The notes under the pieces were generated by a model, which was given only the letters and a program-made list of their open reading frames with translations, was not told the origin of the DNA and searched no databases. Position numbers and translations under genes: made by a program. From Vibrionales bacterium SWAT-3 (GTDB lineage Bacteria > Pseudomonadota > Gammaproteobacteria > Enterobacterales > Vibrionaceae), in NCBI GenBank assembly GCA_000169995.1, contig AAZW01000001.1, forward strand, positions 1-64,000: DNA of 64,000 nt, read 5' to 3'. Positions 29,402 through 40,200 of the stretch are shown here, piece after piece (position 1 is the first letter of the stretch; the number at the start of each line of letters is the position of its first letter).

Positions 29402-30714
29402 TACTTGTTCTCCCCTTGCCACTCTTCTGGATGCTCAACCCTCAATGCGTAGGTCAACATGCCCATCGCGTTCAATACTCGGTATGCTGCCAATGTCTGA
29501 GCGTATTCAGTGCTGATGAAATTTCGTCGAGCTAAGAAAACCTCGACCTTGGCATCGAGAACATCCAGTAGACTTCGTCTGCCGACATTAAATTGCTGGA
29601 TATAACCTAGCTCGGCTATTTTGGCAGCATCAACGTTTTGTTGAAGCAAAGACTTTTGCTGTTCGAGCATTTTGTAAGCATTCCAAGCGAGTTGAGTCCC
29701 CTCTTTCACTTCGCGCTCAGTTCTGACTCGAATCGCTCTAGCCTCTTCTACGCGCCACGCTGACGATTCGACACGTGAATCTGTAGAAAAACCATTAAAC
29801 AGATCGTAATCCATGGTCAGCATGATTCGCGCATCTTCGTCGACGCCACCAGGCGGGTTTGAGACGTTGTCATTCTTATTCGCGTGAAGCTCTAATTTGA
29901 CCTCTGGGTAGTAATCGCCTTTCTCTCTACGCATCTCTTTACGAGCGGCGTCGATATCAAGCAGCGAGGCTTTGACTTCAGGATGGTTCTCTACCGCCTG
30001 TTCAAGAGCCACTTCAGCAGAACTAGGTAACAGAGCGTAATCAAAACGTGGATACACCAAGTTCACCGCAGGCTTACCCACTAATCGTAAGTACTGGGTT
30101 TGCAAATCAAACAGATTGTTTTGAGCCGCGATCAATGAAGATTGTGCCGTCGCGACACGAGCCGAGATCTGAGCTAAGTCTGAATTACTACTTAAACCTT
30201 TGCTCTTTTTATCTTGGATATCTTGATAGATCTCTTGGTGCTCTTTCACGTTACGTTTAGAAAGCTCCAAAAGCGTCTCTGCTTTCAAGATATCAAGGTA
30301 GTTTCGCACCACATCCAATGACACATTTTCAGCGCGAGAAATCAGTGTCAAACGCTCCGCTTCCGCTTCATAGGTTAAACGGTCGACATTCGAGGTCGTT
30401 TTGAAACCATCGAACAGTAGCTGAGAGACTTTAACGCCAATTTCTGTTCGTGTTAGGCCTCGGTCGTCGGTATCAAGTTTGCTGCCGCTGTTATAGCGAG
30501 TCTCTTCATAACCCGCTGCTGCATATAAATTGACTTGTGGCATATACAAGCCACTCGCCGCATCTCCGTCTCTTATTACCGATTGGTATCTGGAGTACTG
30601 CGCCAATATCTCTGGACTATAGTCAATGGCAAATGCCACTGATTCTTCTAATGAAGCAGCTTGAGAAAGCCCGCTCATTAGTAAGCAAGAAGAGAGTAAG
30701 AATTTTGAATGCAT
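29401..30714 (-). CDS. TolC-family outer-membrane channel of a type I secretion system (LapE-like)
   Basis: The 437-residue protein has a signal peptide (MHSKFLLSSCLLMSGLSQAA) and the two helical-barrel repeats of TolC (LEESVAFAIDYSPEILAQ and LEQAVENHPEVKASLLDID), with the RSLLDVLDAKVEVFLARR segment near the C-terminus. It should form the outer-membrane exit duct for the adhesin. The start at 30714 has GGAAG upstream; the in-frame extension to 30750 would overlap the HlyD gene and lacks a signal peptide. The genes before and after it are the adaptor and the OmpA-like lipoprotein. Confidence 0.92.
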   Translation of the reverse strand: MHSKFLLSSCLLMSGLSQAASLEESVAFAIDYSPEILAQYSRYQSVIRDGDAASGLYMPQVNLYAAAGYEETRYNSGSKLDTDDRGLTRTEIGVKVSQLLFDGFKTTSNVDRLTYEAEAERLTLISRAENVSLDVVRNYLDILKAETLLELSKRNVKEHQEIYQDIQDKKSKGLSSNSDLAQISARVATAQSSLIAAQNNLFDLQTQYLRLVGKPAVNLVYPRFDYALLPSSAEVALEQAVENHPEVKASLLDIDAARKEMRREKGDYYPEVKLELHANKNDNVSNPPGGVDEDARIMLTMDYDLFNGFSTDSRVESSAWRVEEARAIRVRTEREVKEGTQLAWNAYKMLEQQKSLLQQNVDAAKIAELGYIQQFNVGRRSLLDVLDAKVEVFLARRNFISTEYAQTLAAYRVLNAMGMLTYALRVEHPEEWQGENK

Positions 30715-30746
30715 TACACTTCCTTTTATATTTATGCTGACGCACT

Positions 30747-32072
30747 TCATCGCTCGCGAAGTGAGTTTTCCTTAGCTCGTAAAATAGGTTTTAACCAATA
30801 ACTCAATACTGTTTTTTCACCGGTTAAGATATCAACCGCCACTTGCATCCCTGGGATAATGCTAAAGGCAGAGTTTTGTTGCTGGTCTTCGTTTAATTGA
30901 ATATGGGCTCGGTAATACGCGTTGCCGTCTTCAGTTTGCAAGGCATCGGCACTCACATAGGTCACTTCACCTTTTAACCCGCCATAAATCACAAAGTCAT
31001 AAGCCGAGAACTTGATCGTGGCATCCAACCCCGTGTGAACAAATGCAATATCTTGAGGAGAGATCTTGGCTTCCACAATCAACTGACTGTTGGATGGGAT
31101 CAGCTCAATAATCGGCTCACCAGGGCGCACAACACCACCGATGGTGCGAACAAAGATCTCCTTCACCGTGCCGTCGACAGGTGCTACGATTTCCGTTCGT
31201 TTAAGTTGGTCGGCGATTGCCTGTTGGCTTTCGTTAAGTTGCGCGATTTTGCTGGTTACTTCATTGAGCTGACCTTGCACCTTGGTTCTAAAATCCAATG
31301 CAATGCTACGGTGATCGGCAATAGATTCTGAGTACGCCGCCATCTGTTTCTGAGCTGCCACTCTTGAGCTCGCAATATCACCCTTAAGCTTCACCACGTC
31401 GCGATTCAGTTTTAATAACTCAACTTCTGCAACCGCACCGCTGGCCACCACATCTTTGAGCATGTTGCGCTCTCGAATCACGATATCTAAGCTGCTCTCA
31501 AGCGTCTGAATATTATTCAGGGTATCAACACGAGCCTGAGCTTGTTGCTCGATACGTAGTGCCGCCTCTTCCAGTTCCGACTTTAATTGCCCTAAACGCT
31601 CAAGATAGTTCGCTTTGGCGTTCATTAATGCAGGGTGGCTTGATACATCGACAACAATGTCTTGTGGCACCAATACCACTCGCTCATACCACTCTTTAGC
31701 ATCGTTGTTTAACACCACGGTCGAGAGTTCGGCTCTTAGCCTTAATTGTTGAGCCAGCAAAGTATCCGCTTGTTGAGCCGACTCTAAAAATGCCGCCTTA
31801 AAACGCGTGTCTTCTAATTTCGCCAGAGGCTGCCCTTTCACCACAGATTGACCTTGTCGCACCATGATCTCTTGAACCAAGCCCCCCTCTAAACTCTGAA
31901 TCGTTTGGACTGAAAGGCTAGGCACCACTTTGCCCTCACCAATCACCACTTCTTCGAGAGTTGCCCACGTCGCCCAGCCGATAATCGACACGATCAACAG
32001 TGCGCTTAACCAAATCAACTTACGTGAACGAAACGCTAAGTGGTTATTGGTCCATTGAATATCGTTACTCAT
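30747..32072 (-). CDS. HlyD-family membrane fusion protein of the T1SS (LapC-like)
   Basis: The 441-residue adaptor has a short cytoplasmic N-terminus, one membrane helix (about 18-40, KLIWLSALLIVSIIGWATW), a lipoyl half (GEGKVVPSLSVQTIQSLEGG), a long coiled coil at about 90-290, the second lipoyl half (KRTEIVAPVDGTVKEIFVR) and a C-terminal barrel region (IIPGMQVAVDILTGEKTVLSYWLKPI) typical of HlyD. It bridges the ABC transporter and the TolC channel. Its ATG lies eight bases inside the end of the ABC transporter gene with GGAGG upstream, so the two are translationally coupled. Confidence 0.94.
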   Translation of the reverse strand: MSNDIQWTNNHLAFRSRKLIWLSALLIVSIIGWATWATLEEVVIGEGKVVPSLSVQTIQSLEGGLVQEIMVRQGQSVVKGQPLAKLEDTRFKAAFLESAQQADTLLAQQLRLRAELSTVVLNNDAKEWYERVVLVPQDIVVDVSSHPALMNAKANYLERLGQLKSELEEAALRIEQQAQARVDTLNNIQTLESSLDIVIRERNMLKDVVASGAVAEVELLKLNRDVVKLKGDIASSRVAAQKQMAAYSESIADHRSIALDFRTKVQGQLNEVTSKIAQLNESQQAIADQLKRTEIVAPVDGTVKEIFVRTIGGVVRPGEPIIELIPSNSQLIVEAKISPQDIAFVHTGLDATIKFSAYDFVIYGGLKGEVTYVSADALQTEDGNAYYRAHIQLNEDQQQNSAFSIIPGMQVAVDILTGEKTVLSYWLKPILRAKENSLRER

Positions 32073-34224
32073 GACGACCTCCTTTCACCACTGAAACCGT
32101 CTTAAAACGGCTCGCCCCCTTAGGGACACTTTTCTTCTGTAGCGATAGAATATCTTTCGGTTCACCTTCCGCGACTATCTGCCCTTTATCTAACACAATC
32201 ACGCGGTCACACATCATCAAGAAGGAAGATTTGTGCGAGCTGATCAGCATAGACGTTTCTCTCGGCATGCTTTGCAGTGCATTGAAGAACTGTATTTCAG
32301 CTTGGTTATCTAGCGCGCTGGTTGGTTCATCCATGATCAAAAGTTTTGGACAGCGGTAAAGGGCTCTTGCAATCGCGACAGCTTGACGCTGACCACCTGA
32401 GAGCAATCGACCGCCTTCGCCCACTGGCGTTTCTAAGCCATTACTTAAACGTCCCATATAGCCGTTCAAACCCGACTGCTGTAATGCCTGTCTTAGCTTC
32501 TCTTCATCGACATTCGTCGCACCTAACGTCACGTTATCGTAAACGCTGCCAAAGATAAGGTTGGTATTTTGTCCGACCCAGCCCATACCATTTCGTAAGA
32601 CACTGGTTGGCCAAAGTTGTCCATCGATTTCTTGATAGAACGCTTGCCCTGTCGTGGGTAGATACTGGCGAGCAACAATCGATAATAATGTGGTTTTACC
32701 GGCACCTGCAGCACCAATCACACCCACTCGCTCACCCGGTTTGATCTCTAGTGAGATGTCCTTCAATACAGGGCTTTGTGTCTCAGGGTAAGTGAAAGTC
32801 ACTTCATCAAGCCTGACCCCACCATCAAAGTCGCCCTTGTCTATCACTTGGTGTTTCGACTCTTCCTGAGGTAACTCCATAATCTGGTTCAAGCCTTCAA
32901 CCGCCGAACGAGTTTGCTGAAATCTCAACATGAGAAGAGAAAGTTGATTGACCGAACTCGCGGCTCTGCCACTCAACATCACTACAGCAATTAAGCCACC
33001 CATGCTGAGCAGGCCCTCAGAGATTTGATATACACCGAAGATGATCAGAGTGATGGTGACAATCTGCTGGCTTGATTGAATGGAGTGCGTCACGATATTT
33101 GAGTAATGACGAGACTGAGTCTGCCATTGAGATAACGAGGAAATCGTCTGCTCCCAACGCTTTTGAGTAATGCCTTCCGCGTTGTTTTGCTTGATATCGG
33201 GAAGTGTTGTCAAACAATCGAACAGCTGTGCTTGTCTTTGTGTCGATAGACGCGCGGTTTCATCAAATGTTTTTTCTACTTTGCCTTTCATGGCAATGCT
33301 GAGCACGATAAGCACCAACATAATAGCGACAGGAATAAACATCATCGCACCACCAAGCCACCCAATAAGTAAAAGGAACAGCAAGGTGAATGGCAGATCG
33401 ACTAAGGTCACCAAAGAAATGGAAGTGAAGAAATCTTTTACGCTATCGAAGTCTTGAAGCTGCCTTGCAAATGCACCTACCGATTGCGGTCGGTTTTCGA
33501 GTTTCATTCCCAGAACTTTTGAGAACAACTGAGAAGACAGCTTGTTGTCTATATAGCGCCCCGCCATATCAGTCACAGAGCTTCGTGAGCTTCTCAATAC
33601 CCAATCAAAAACAACGACAATACCAACGCCTGCGGCCAATACCCAAAGCGTGTTAAACGCTTGGTTTGGTACCACACGATCGTATACGTTCATGGTAAAC
33701 AGCGGAACGACTAGCGCCAATACGTTAATCAAGAACGAAGCGATAAACAGGTCTCGGTACCAAGGTTTCACTTCTTTGACCACACGCCAAAGCCAGCGCG
33801 TATTTGATTTACTATCACTGCGTTCGTGAGATTGAACACGAGCATCGTCGAGAGCTTGAGCGCCAACTTGCCAAACGTACGATTCGACTTGTGCGACCAA
33901 CTCTTTTAACGAGATAGTCTGACTAGAATCAGTTTCACAATCTAAAACATCAAAGTCATCACCAGCACCTTGGGTAACAACTACGGGAGCTCCTGTCGCT
34001 GATTTCACAGCAACAACCGGAAACTGACATTGAGTCAGCAACTCTTTTTTTACATGACTCAGAGTCAACCCTGATTTCTCAATCGCTCTTGGGAAAAGGG
34101 ACTCATTAAGCCTTCCTTGGTCTAAAGGTAGGCCAGACACTATTTTGGACGGGTGGCTACGCACATTAAAATGCTCGCATAACCACTCCACACAACCTAG
34201 CCAGCTGTCTTTTTGTTCTACCAA
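32065..34224 (-). CDS. T1SS ABC transporter permease/ATPase (LapB-like)
   Basis: The 719-residue protein has a C39-peptidase-like N-terminal domain of about 130 residues that lacks a recognisable catalytic cysteine motif (substrate-docking rather than cleaving), a six-helix ABC membrane domain at about 160-440 (LFIASFLINVLALVVPLFTM) and a nucleotide-binding domain: Walker A GAAGAGKTT, signature LLSGGQRQA, Walker B LLIMDEPTSALD, switch histidine in ISSHKSS. It should energise export of the adhesin encoded 34 bp upstream. The start is TTG (34224) with GGAAG before it. It overlaps the HlyD gene by eight bases. Confidence 0.95.
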   Translation of the reverse strand: MVEQKDSWLGCVEWLCEHFNVRSHPSKIVSGLPLDQGRLNESLFPRAIEKSGLTLSHVKKELLTQCQFPVVAVKSATGAPVVVTQGAGDDFDVLDCETDSSQTISLKELVAQVESYVWQVGAQALDDARVQSHERSDSKSNTRWLWRVVKEVKPWYRDLFIASFLINVLALVVPLFTMNVYDRVVPNQAFNTLWVLAAGVGIVVVFDWVLRSSRSSVTDMAGRYIDNKLSSQLFSKVLGMKLENRPQSVGAFARQLQDFDSVKDFFTSISLVTLVDLPFTLLFLLLIGWLGGAMMFIPVAIMLVLIVLSIAMKGKVEKTFDETARLSTQRQAQLFDCLTTLPDIKQNNAEGITQKRWEQTISSLSQWQTQSRHYSNIVTHSIQSSQQIVTITLIIFGVYQISEGLLSMGGLIAVVMLSGRAASSVNQLSLLMLRFQQTRSAVEGLNQIMELPQEESKHQVIDKGDFDGGVRLDEVTFTYPETQSPVLKDISLEIKPGERVGVIGAAGAGKTTLLSIVARQYLPTTGQAFYQEIDGQLWPTSVLRNGMGWVGQNTNLIFGSVYDNVTLGATNVDEEKLRQALQQSGLNGYMGRLSNGLETPVGEGGRLLSGGQRQAVAIARALYRCPKLLIMDEPTSALDNQAEIQFFNALQSMPRETSMLISSHKSSFLMMCDRVIVLDKGQIVAEGEPKDILSLQKKSVPKGASRFKTVSVVKGGRHE

Positions 34225-34258
34225 TCTAAAACTTCCTTTTATAGACTGTACATCTAAC

Positions 34259-37200
34259 TTACAGCGTTAAATTATTGTCTTCTATCATTTTTTGTAAAAT
34301 TTGTGCTTCTAATGCACTGCTACTATCACCCTGATACAAATCATCATAAGTCACATCGGCGAGCAAGATATTTTGTTGGACGTCATCGTCTCCATTGGCC
34401 TTAATCGAAATCGTTACGCCTTCCGCTGATTCTTCTAGATCGAGGTACTGGGTCGCACCTAGACCTGTAGTTATGTCTAGAGCACCAAGGATACCTGACA
34501 AATCAATCGCATCCGTGTCTGGTGAGGCATCAAAATCTTGGACCACATCGAAGCTCGGCGCATCTGCACTACCTAAACCTGAAGATGCAAATACAAAGCT
34601 ATCCGAGCCTGTACCACCAATTAGCAAATCATTGTCGTCTGTTGCGGTAATCGTAGAATCACCTTCAGCCACAAATTCAACCGATACGGTTTGTGGGAGC
34701 CCTACTGCTTGGTTATTGCCGATTTCTGATGATGGCTCAATCGTTAGATCAAACTGATCACCACTGTTGTAGCCCCCGGTAATCGCTAAATTAGGCACAT
34801 CCGCTAATTCCACGACATACTGCCCATCAACCATAGAACCATGCGAGAAAGTTAAACCTGCTGGGATGTCATAGATGGTAATAAAACCCTCCTCAGAATC
34901 GGCAGGATTAACGAGAGAAAGGTCTAAACCAAGAGGAATAGTACCACTCGCTTCAGCGACAATTGATGGGTATTCAAGGCTTAGCAACGGAGCATCGGGC
35001 TCTGGTGTAATCACCAATGTCATATCTTGTGAACTTGGTTCGCCAGTATCTGTGACCAAATTACCAAGCACCGTATTTTGGTCAACCGTTTGACCAGTTA
35101 TCGTAATATCGAGGTTGCCCCAAGCATCGCCAGCAAAGAACTCAAGCTCATCCACAGAACTTGCTTTAACGAGGATCGAAGCTTGTATAATGCCGCCAAC
35201 ATTAGTGAAAGAGCTTGTTTCAGAACCAATGCGAATTCTATCAAGCCCAATTAAACCTGAAGGATCCGAAGTCCCATTCACCGTAACTGTAATTAATAAG
35301 AACTCATCACTGTCGGTCTCGAAACTATTCGCATCAAGTGGAATAACAATGCCTTCATCTTCACTGCCTGTCATCTGTTCAGGTAAGTCGAAGAACTCCA
35401 CCTTATCGCCAATTGGGTTCACACCAACGGTAAAGTCAGATTCGGTATAACGGATTTCAGTGGTGCCGATTTCTTGAGTGATTGCCTCAAGCACCAAATT
35501 CATGTCTCCACTGAAATCTCTCGGTGGCATAATGACCAAGTTCGCAAGTTGGCTTGGATCTAATTGCCACTCATAGGTAGGGTTTCCATTGAAGGTGCCG
35601 CCATCTGTGCCGTTGTTTGGAACCAACTCATAAGAGTCTCCCACTTTTATCGCAACTACAGCGCCTTCAGGTACACCTTTTAATGCCAAAGACAGGTTCT
35701 CAGAACCATCCTGGTCAATCAGTTCTGCACTGAGTGAGGACAATGAAATATAAGTGTCTTCATCACCAATAATGTCTTGTGTGACCAAATTAGCCTCATC
35801 CGCGACTGGCTCAACAGTGATAGTCACCACTGTGGTTTTATCTTGCGTATCGGTTTCAGTGACACAATCCGGTTCATCAGTAATATTGGCTGTCACAGTC
35901 AGGGTAATTTCGCCACTATAATGTTCAGGAGGCGTGACTAACACATCGCTCAATCGGCTAGGGTCTGTAACCGTCCATGTACCGTTGCCATTATCAACCA
36001 ACAAACCTGTATCTGAAGGGCTTTCCGACAGCGTACCGCCGTTTGATACCGTGATGGTCAAAGAGTTAACGGTCTCTTTACCGGTCGCACTGTTACCCTC
36101 ACCAGTAATTAGCTGACCGTCTTCGACACTGTCACCTAACACAAGCTCGAGATTAAGGTCTGTCGCTGTGTCTTCTTGAATTGTCGTGGAGTCAGCTTCC
36201 ACCGTTATATCATCAACAACAGGCAGAACTTGAATGCTAATTGTCTGTTCTGTGGTGACGGTTTGACCGTTACATGGCGAGGTCTCAATGGTCTCTATCG
36301 TAAAGTCGATACAACCAGCAAAGTCTTCATCCAATCCGGTTAGGGTTAGCTTTGACAAACCATCAGCAGTAATCGAGTAACCAACAATTTCACCTGATGC
36401 GTCGTATTCTGCAATCACACCGTCACCAGAAATCTCTACGCCTTCTGGTAGTGAATCTGCTGGGATATAGAAAGAAATTTCGTTGTCAGGGTCACTCGCT
36501 ACATCTGTATTTAATAAACCCGTTAGATCGATATCTTCACCTTCTGGCGTTTTAATATCACTATCCGGTTGGATTGGGCTAGGTGGCCCAACAGGGTCAC
36601 AAGAGCCGCCACCGCCATCATGTCCGGTGATCTGAATTTGAAATGAGGTATTAATGTACTTCGAGTCTTCGCCATCAATAACACGAGCTCGTACAACGAT
36701 ATCTAGAACTGGTGTATCATTCGGGCTAGAGATTGTCATACCACTCAAAATCTCTTGAGCCAGTTCTTGAATAGAATCACTCGTCAGCCCATTGGCCGAA
36801 ATAATCCAGTTCCCTGAGCCATCTTGGGCAGCACCATTAGGGTGATCGATAATCAAAGAATAACCATCAGGCACATCGATTAGGATGTAATCTAAGTACT
36901 CTGAGCCATCGATATCAGCATCAACAAAAGTGACCGCGTCTGATACGTTGACTGGTGAGCCATCTTCGCTAATGTATATTTGCCCAGAACTTTCTAAACG
37001 AGTATCTAATTCAACTCTCGCATCTACGGTTACACTGATTGTGCCTGAAATGTCTTTTACATCCGTTGCCCCTGTTGGCGAGGTGTCCGTCACTTCATAG
37101 GTAATGGGTATTGTGAATGTGCCACTCAAATCTTCGGTTGCGGTTACCGACAATCTTCCGCTGTTTAAAAGCTCAGAAAGGGTTGGCGTAGTGCTATCTA

Positions 37201-40200
37201 ATAGACTCTCTAAATCTAAACCTGAAGCAGGCACTTCAATCACACTGCCATCAAAATAGAGTGTCAGATCAGCAGGAAGACTATCAATGACATACCCCGT
37301 CAAGGACTCACTGCCATCCACATCTTGATTCACCGATGGCTCTAGGTTCAAACCTATTTGGCTATCCTCAATACCTTGAGTGCTAACAACTTGACCATCT
37401 TCTTGATCAACGATAGGTGCTAACTCTACCTTTAAGGTCATCGGGAATTCGCCCGAATCACCATCAGGTTCCGTTGAGATAGCAATAACAGTGAGCTCCA
37501 ATTCACCACTGAAGTCAGGTACTGGCTTGAGATACAAGTCATTCAGTTGGGTGTTAGAGACTTGGAATACCGGTCCAGTGACATCATCCACATACGCAAT
37601 CGTTAGCGATACGGGCTGACCCAACGCATCCACCAGCAAAGTGCCTTCAGGGATGTTAGTGAGCAGTATGTTGATCTCTTCTGACACATCGTCGTCCGAA
37701 GTTTGGACAACAAAATCCAGTCGGATCAAACCGTCTTCATTAAGCACAGATTGATTGCTGATAACTTTAGTATCGCTATCGTATTCCCAGTGCGCATTGC
37801 CCCCATCCACAACGATCGGCTCATCTACCACACCTTTAAGGAAAATATTGATGGTTTCAGTGTCGCTAACCGCCGTCACATTAATAGGCGCTAGCGAGTC
37901 AATCGTCGATTCATAAGAGACGGCCGTTACCTTAATGTATAGGTCTTCTGTAAATGAACTGATGTCTTCTTTTGGTATTAGATAAGCAGTACCATTCTCG
38001 ATCGCTTCTGCAGACACCAGATAAGTGTTAGGACCAATCAGATCAAACAATCCACCTTGAATCGCCCAGCCATCTTGAACTTCGATTTGGTAACTTAACG
38101 ATTCAGAACCGTCAGTATCCGTCAGCGCCCCACTGATCACGTCCTTTAGGAAAATACTCTCATCTTCCAGACCTTGATAATCTTTGACAGATAAAATTGG
38201 GGTATCAGCATCAGGTGAGATGTCTACGGTAACAGTATGAACATTATCAGCCGTTTTATCGGCAGGATCAGCGAAGGAATTTCCGGATTCAGTGGCAATC
38301 GCAGTAATTTCGAATTCAAATCGACCCGCTAAGTTTTCATCAGCTCTGATTTCCATTTTGTCGATTTGATTCTGACTGTACTCCTTACCCTCTTTAACGG
38401 CATTTCCGTTCAAGGTGATATTCAGACCATCTGGAATGCCACTTATCGTGTAAGTCAGTGTTTCCGACGAATCTTGGTCAACGAGTTGAGCGGTAATATC
38501 AAGCTTGATAGGGTCGGCGTCATCTTCCACGGATTGATAAGTGAAAACCGAATCAGACCAATCCGGAGCGTCAGCTACAGGCAAAACAGAAACAGCAATA
38601 TCAGCGGTCAGTTCTTTTGGTGTCATGTCGGTACTAATAATGGCATTAATCGCCAAAATTACGGTCGATGTAGTATTCGACTCATTTAATGCAGGACGAT
38701 AGGTTAACTGCCCATTAGGACCCGTAAACTGACTATCAATCATCTTCAATTGACTTCCAGATAGGGTGACCTTGCCGTCAACAACTTGAAGCAATACCCC
38801 ATCAAGATACAAACTACCGCCATTTAACGATGCTTCGGAGAACTCGATAGCGGTAACGGTTTCACTTTGGTCAATATCACCAGTTGAAACACTAACGACA
38901 ATTATTGCATCGTTATCTTCTGTGGTTTCCGAATCTTCATAACGAATAAAACCTTCGTTATCGTCCAATACGAGCTCTGCGTTACTGGTGACTTCATCGC
39001 CGTCTGTATCTCGAACTAAGTACTTAATTTTATCCACTAACTTAGGATCATTTGGATCTGTAGCTACATTTTGATTTGTAGTTAATTGATAGCGGCCATC
39101 TGAATAAAGCGTAAATTGACCATACACGGTACCATCGAAACTATTAATCAAATCAATCTCGATGACGTAATTGAATCGGTAAAGTGTAGGTATCACCTCG
39201 ATAGTCAAAACTAACAATGATGCGCCGTCGGCACCTGTAAACTCTTCGGTTAAGAAGTGTCCAGTAAGGTTATCACCCTCAACCATTTCAATAGAACCAT
39301 CTCGAGCAGTCGGCACATCATCTTTTACGTTGACAGAGTAAGTAGCAGGATCAGAAGTATCTCCATCCGCATCATTAACTGTCAGCTCAAAATCAAGGGC
39401 TAGGTTGTTTTCACCAGCACCATATGCGTGATCTAGTGGTGCATAGAGATCAAACTCAGTGGTCCCGTCAGTATTAAAACGAATTCTAAATACGTTATTG
39501 CCGTCAGTGTCTTGCCCATAATACCAACCATCAGAATCAACAGCTTGAAGGGAGATCGCTTTGCCGGCACTGGTGTAGCTTAGTGCATCAAAAGCAGCGG
39601 TATTGACCGTAACAGAGACAACATCATCAGAGCCCTCGATAATACCTAAAGAAGGGCTGCTATCTTCTACTCCAACCTGCTGACCATCTCCTAGCAAACC
39701 ATCTTCATCAACTGAGATGCTTCCAGTCACCGAAATTTCAGGATCTTTACCGTCATAAATTTTAATATCAGACTCTTGCGTGTCTCTCGAACCATCGGAA
39801 TCAATGGTGACGATAGAAGCTGGAATCGTCAGTTCGGTGTCTTTAGAACCTGAGCCATGATCAATGGACTGATACAGCTCAATAACGACGTCAACGTTTG
39901 TCGAACCATTGGCTTCAAGGCTGAAGCTATCTGGTAATTTGATTCTGAAAACAGCATCGCCATTACCAAGAACGGCATCAAAGGTAGCATTACCGTTATC
40001 ACGCCAAGTCAGCGCCTCACCATTGCTGGTTACTGCTACGCCATCGCTATCAAGAACAGCTTGACCCGTGGTCACATCCAGACCTAAGAAAACCAGCGGG
40101 TCATTGCCCGCGGTAACGGCTAAGCTCACGTTTGCTGTTGACCCAACTCCCGATGGAGTGCTATCCGCAACAGGAATTTCACTCAATTCAACCATTCCAG

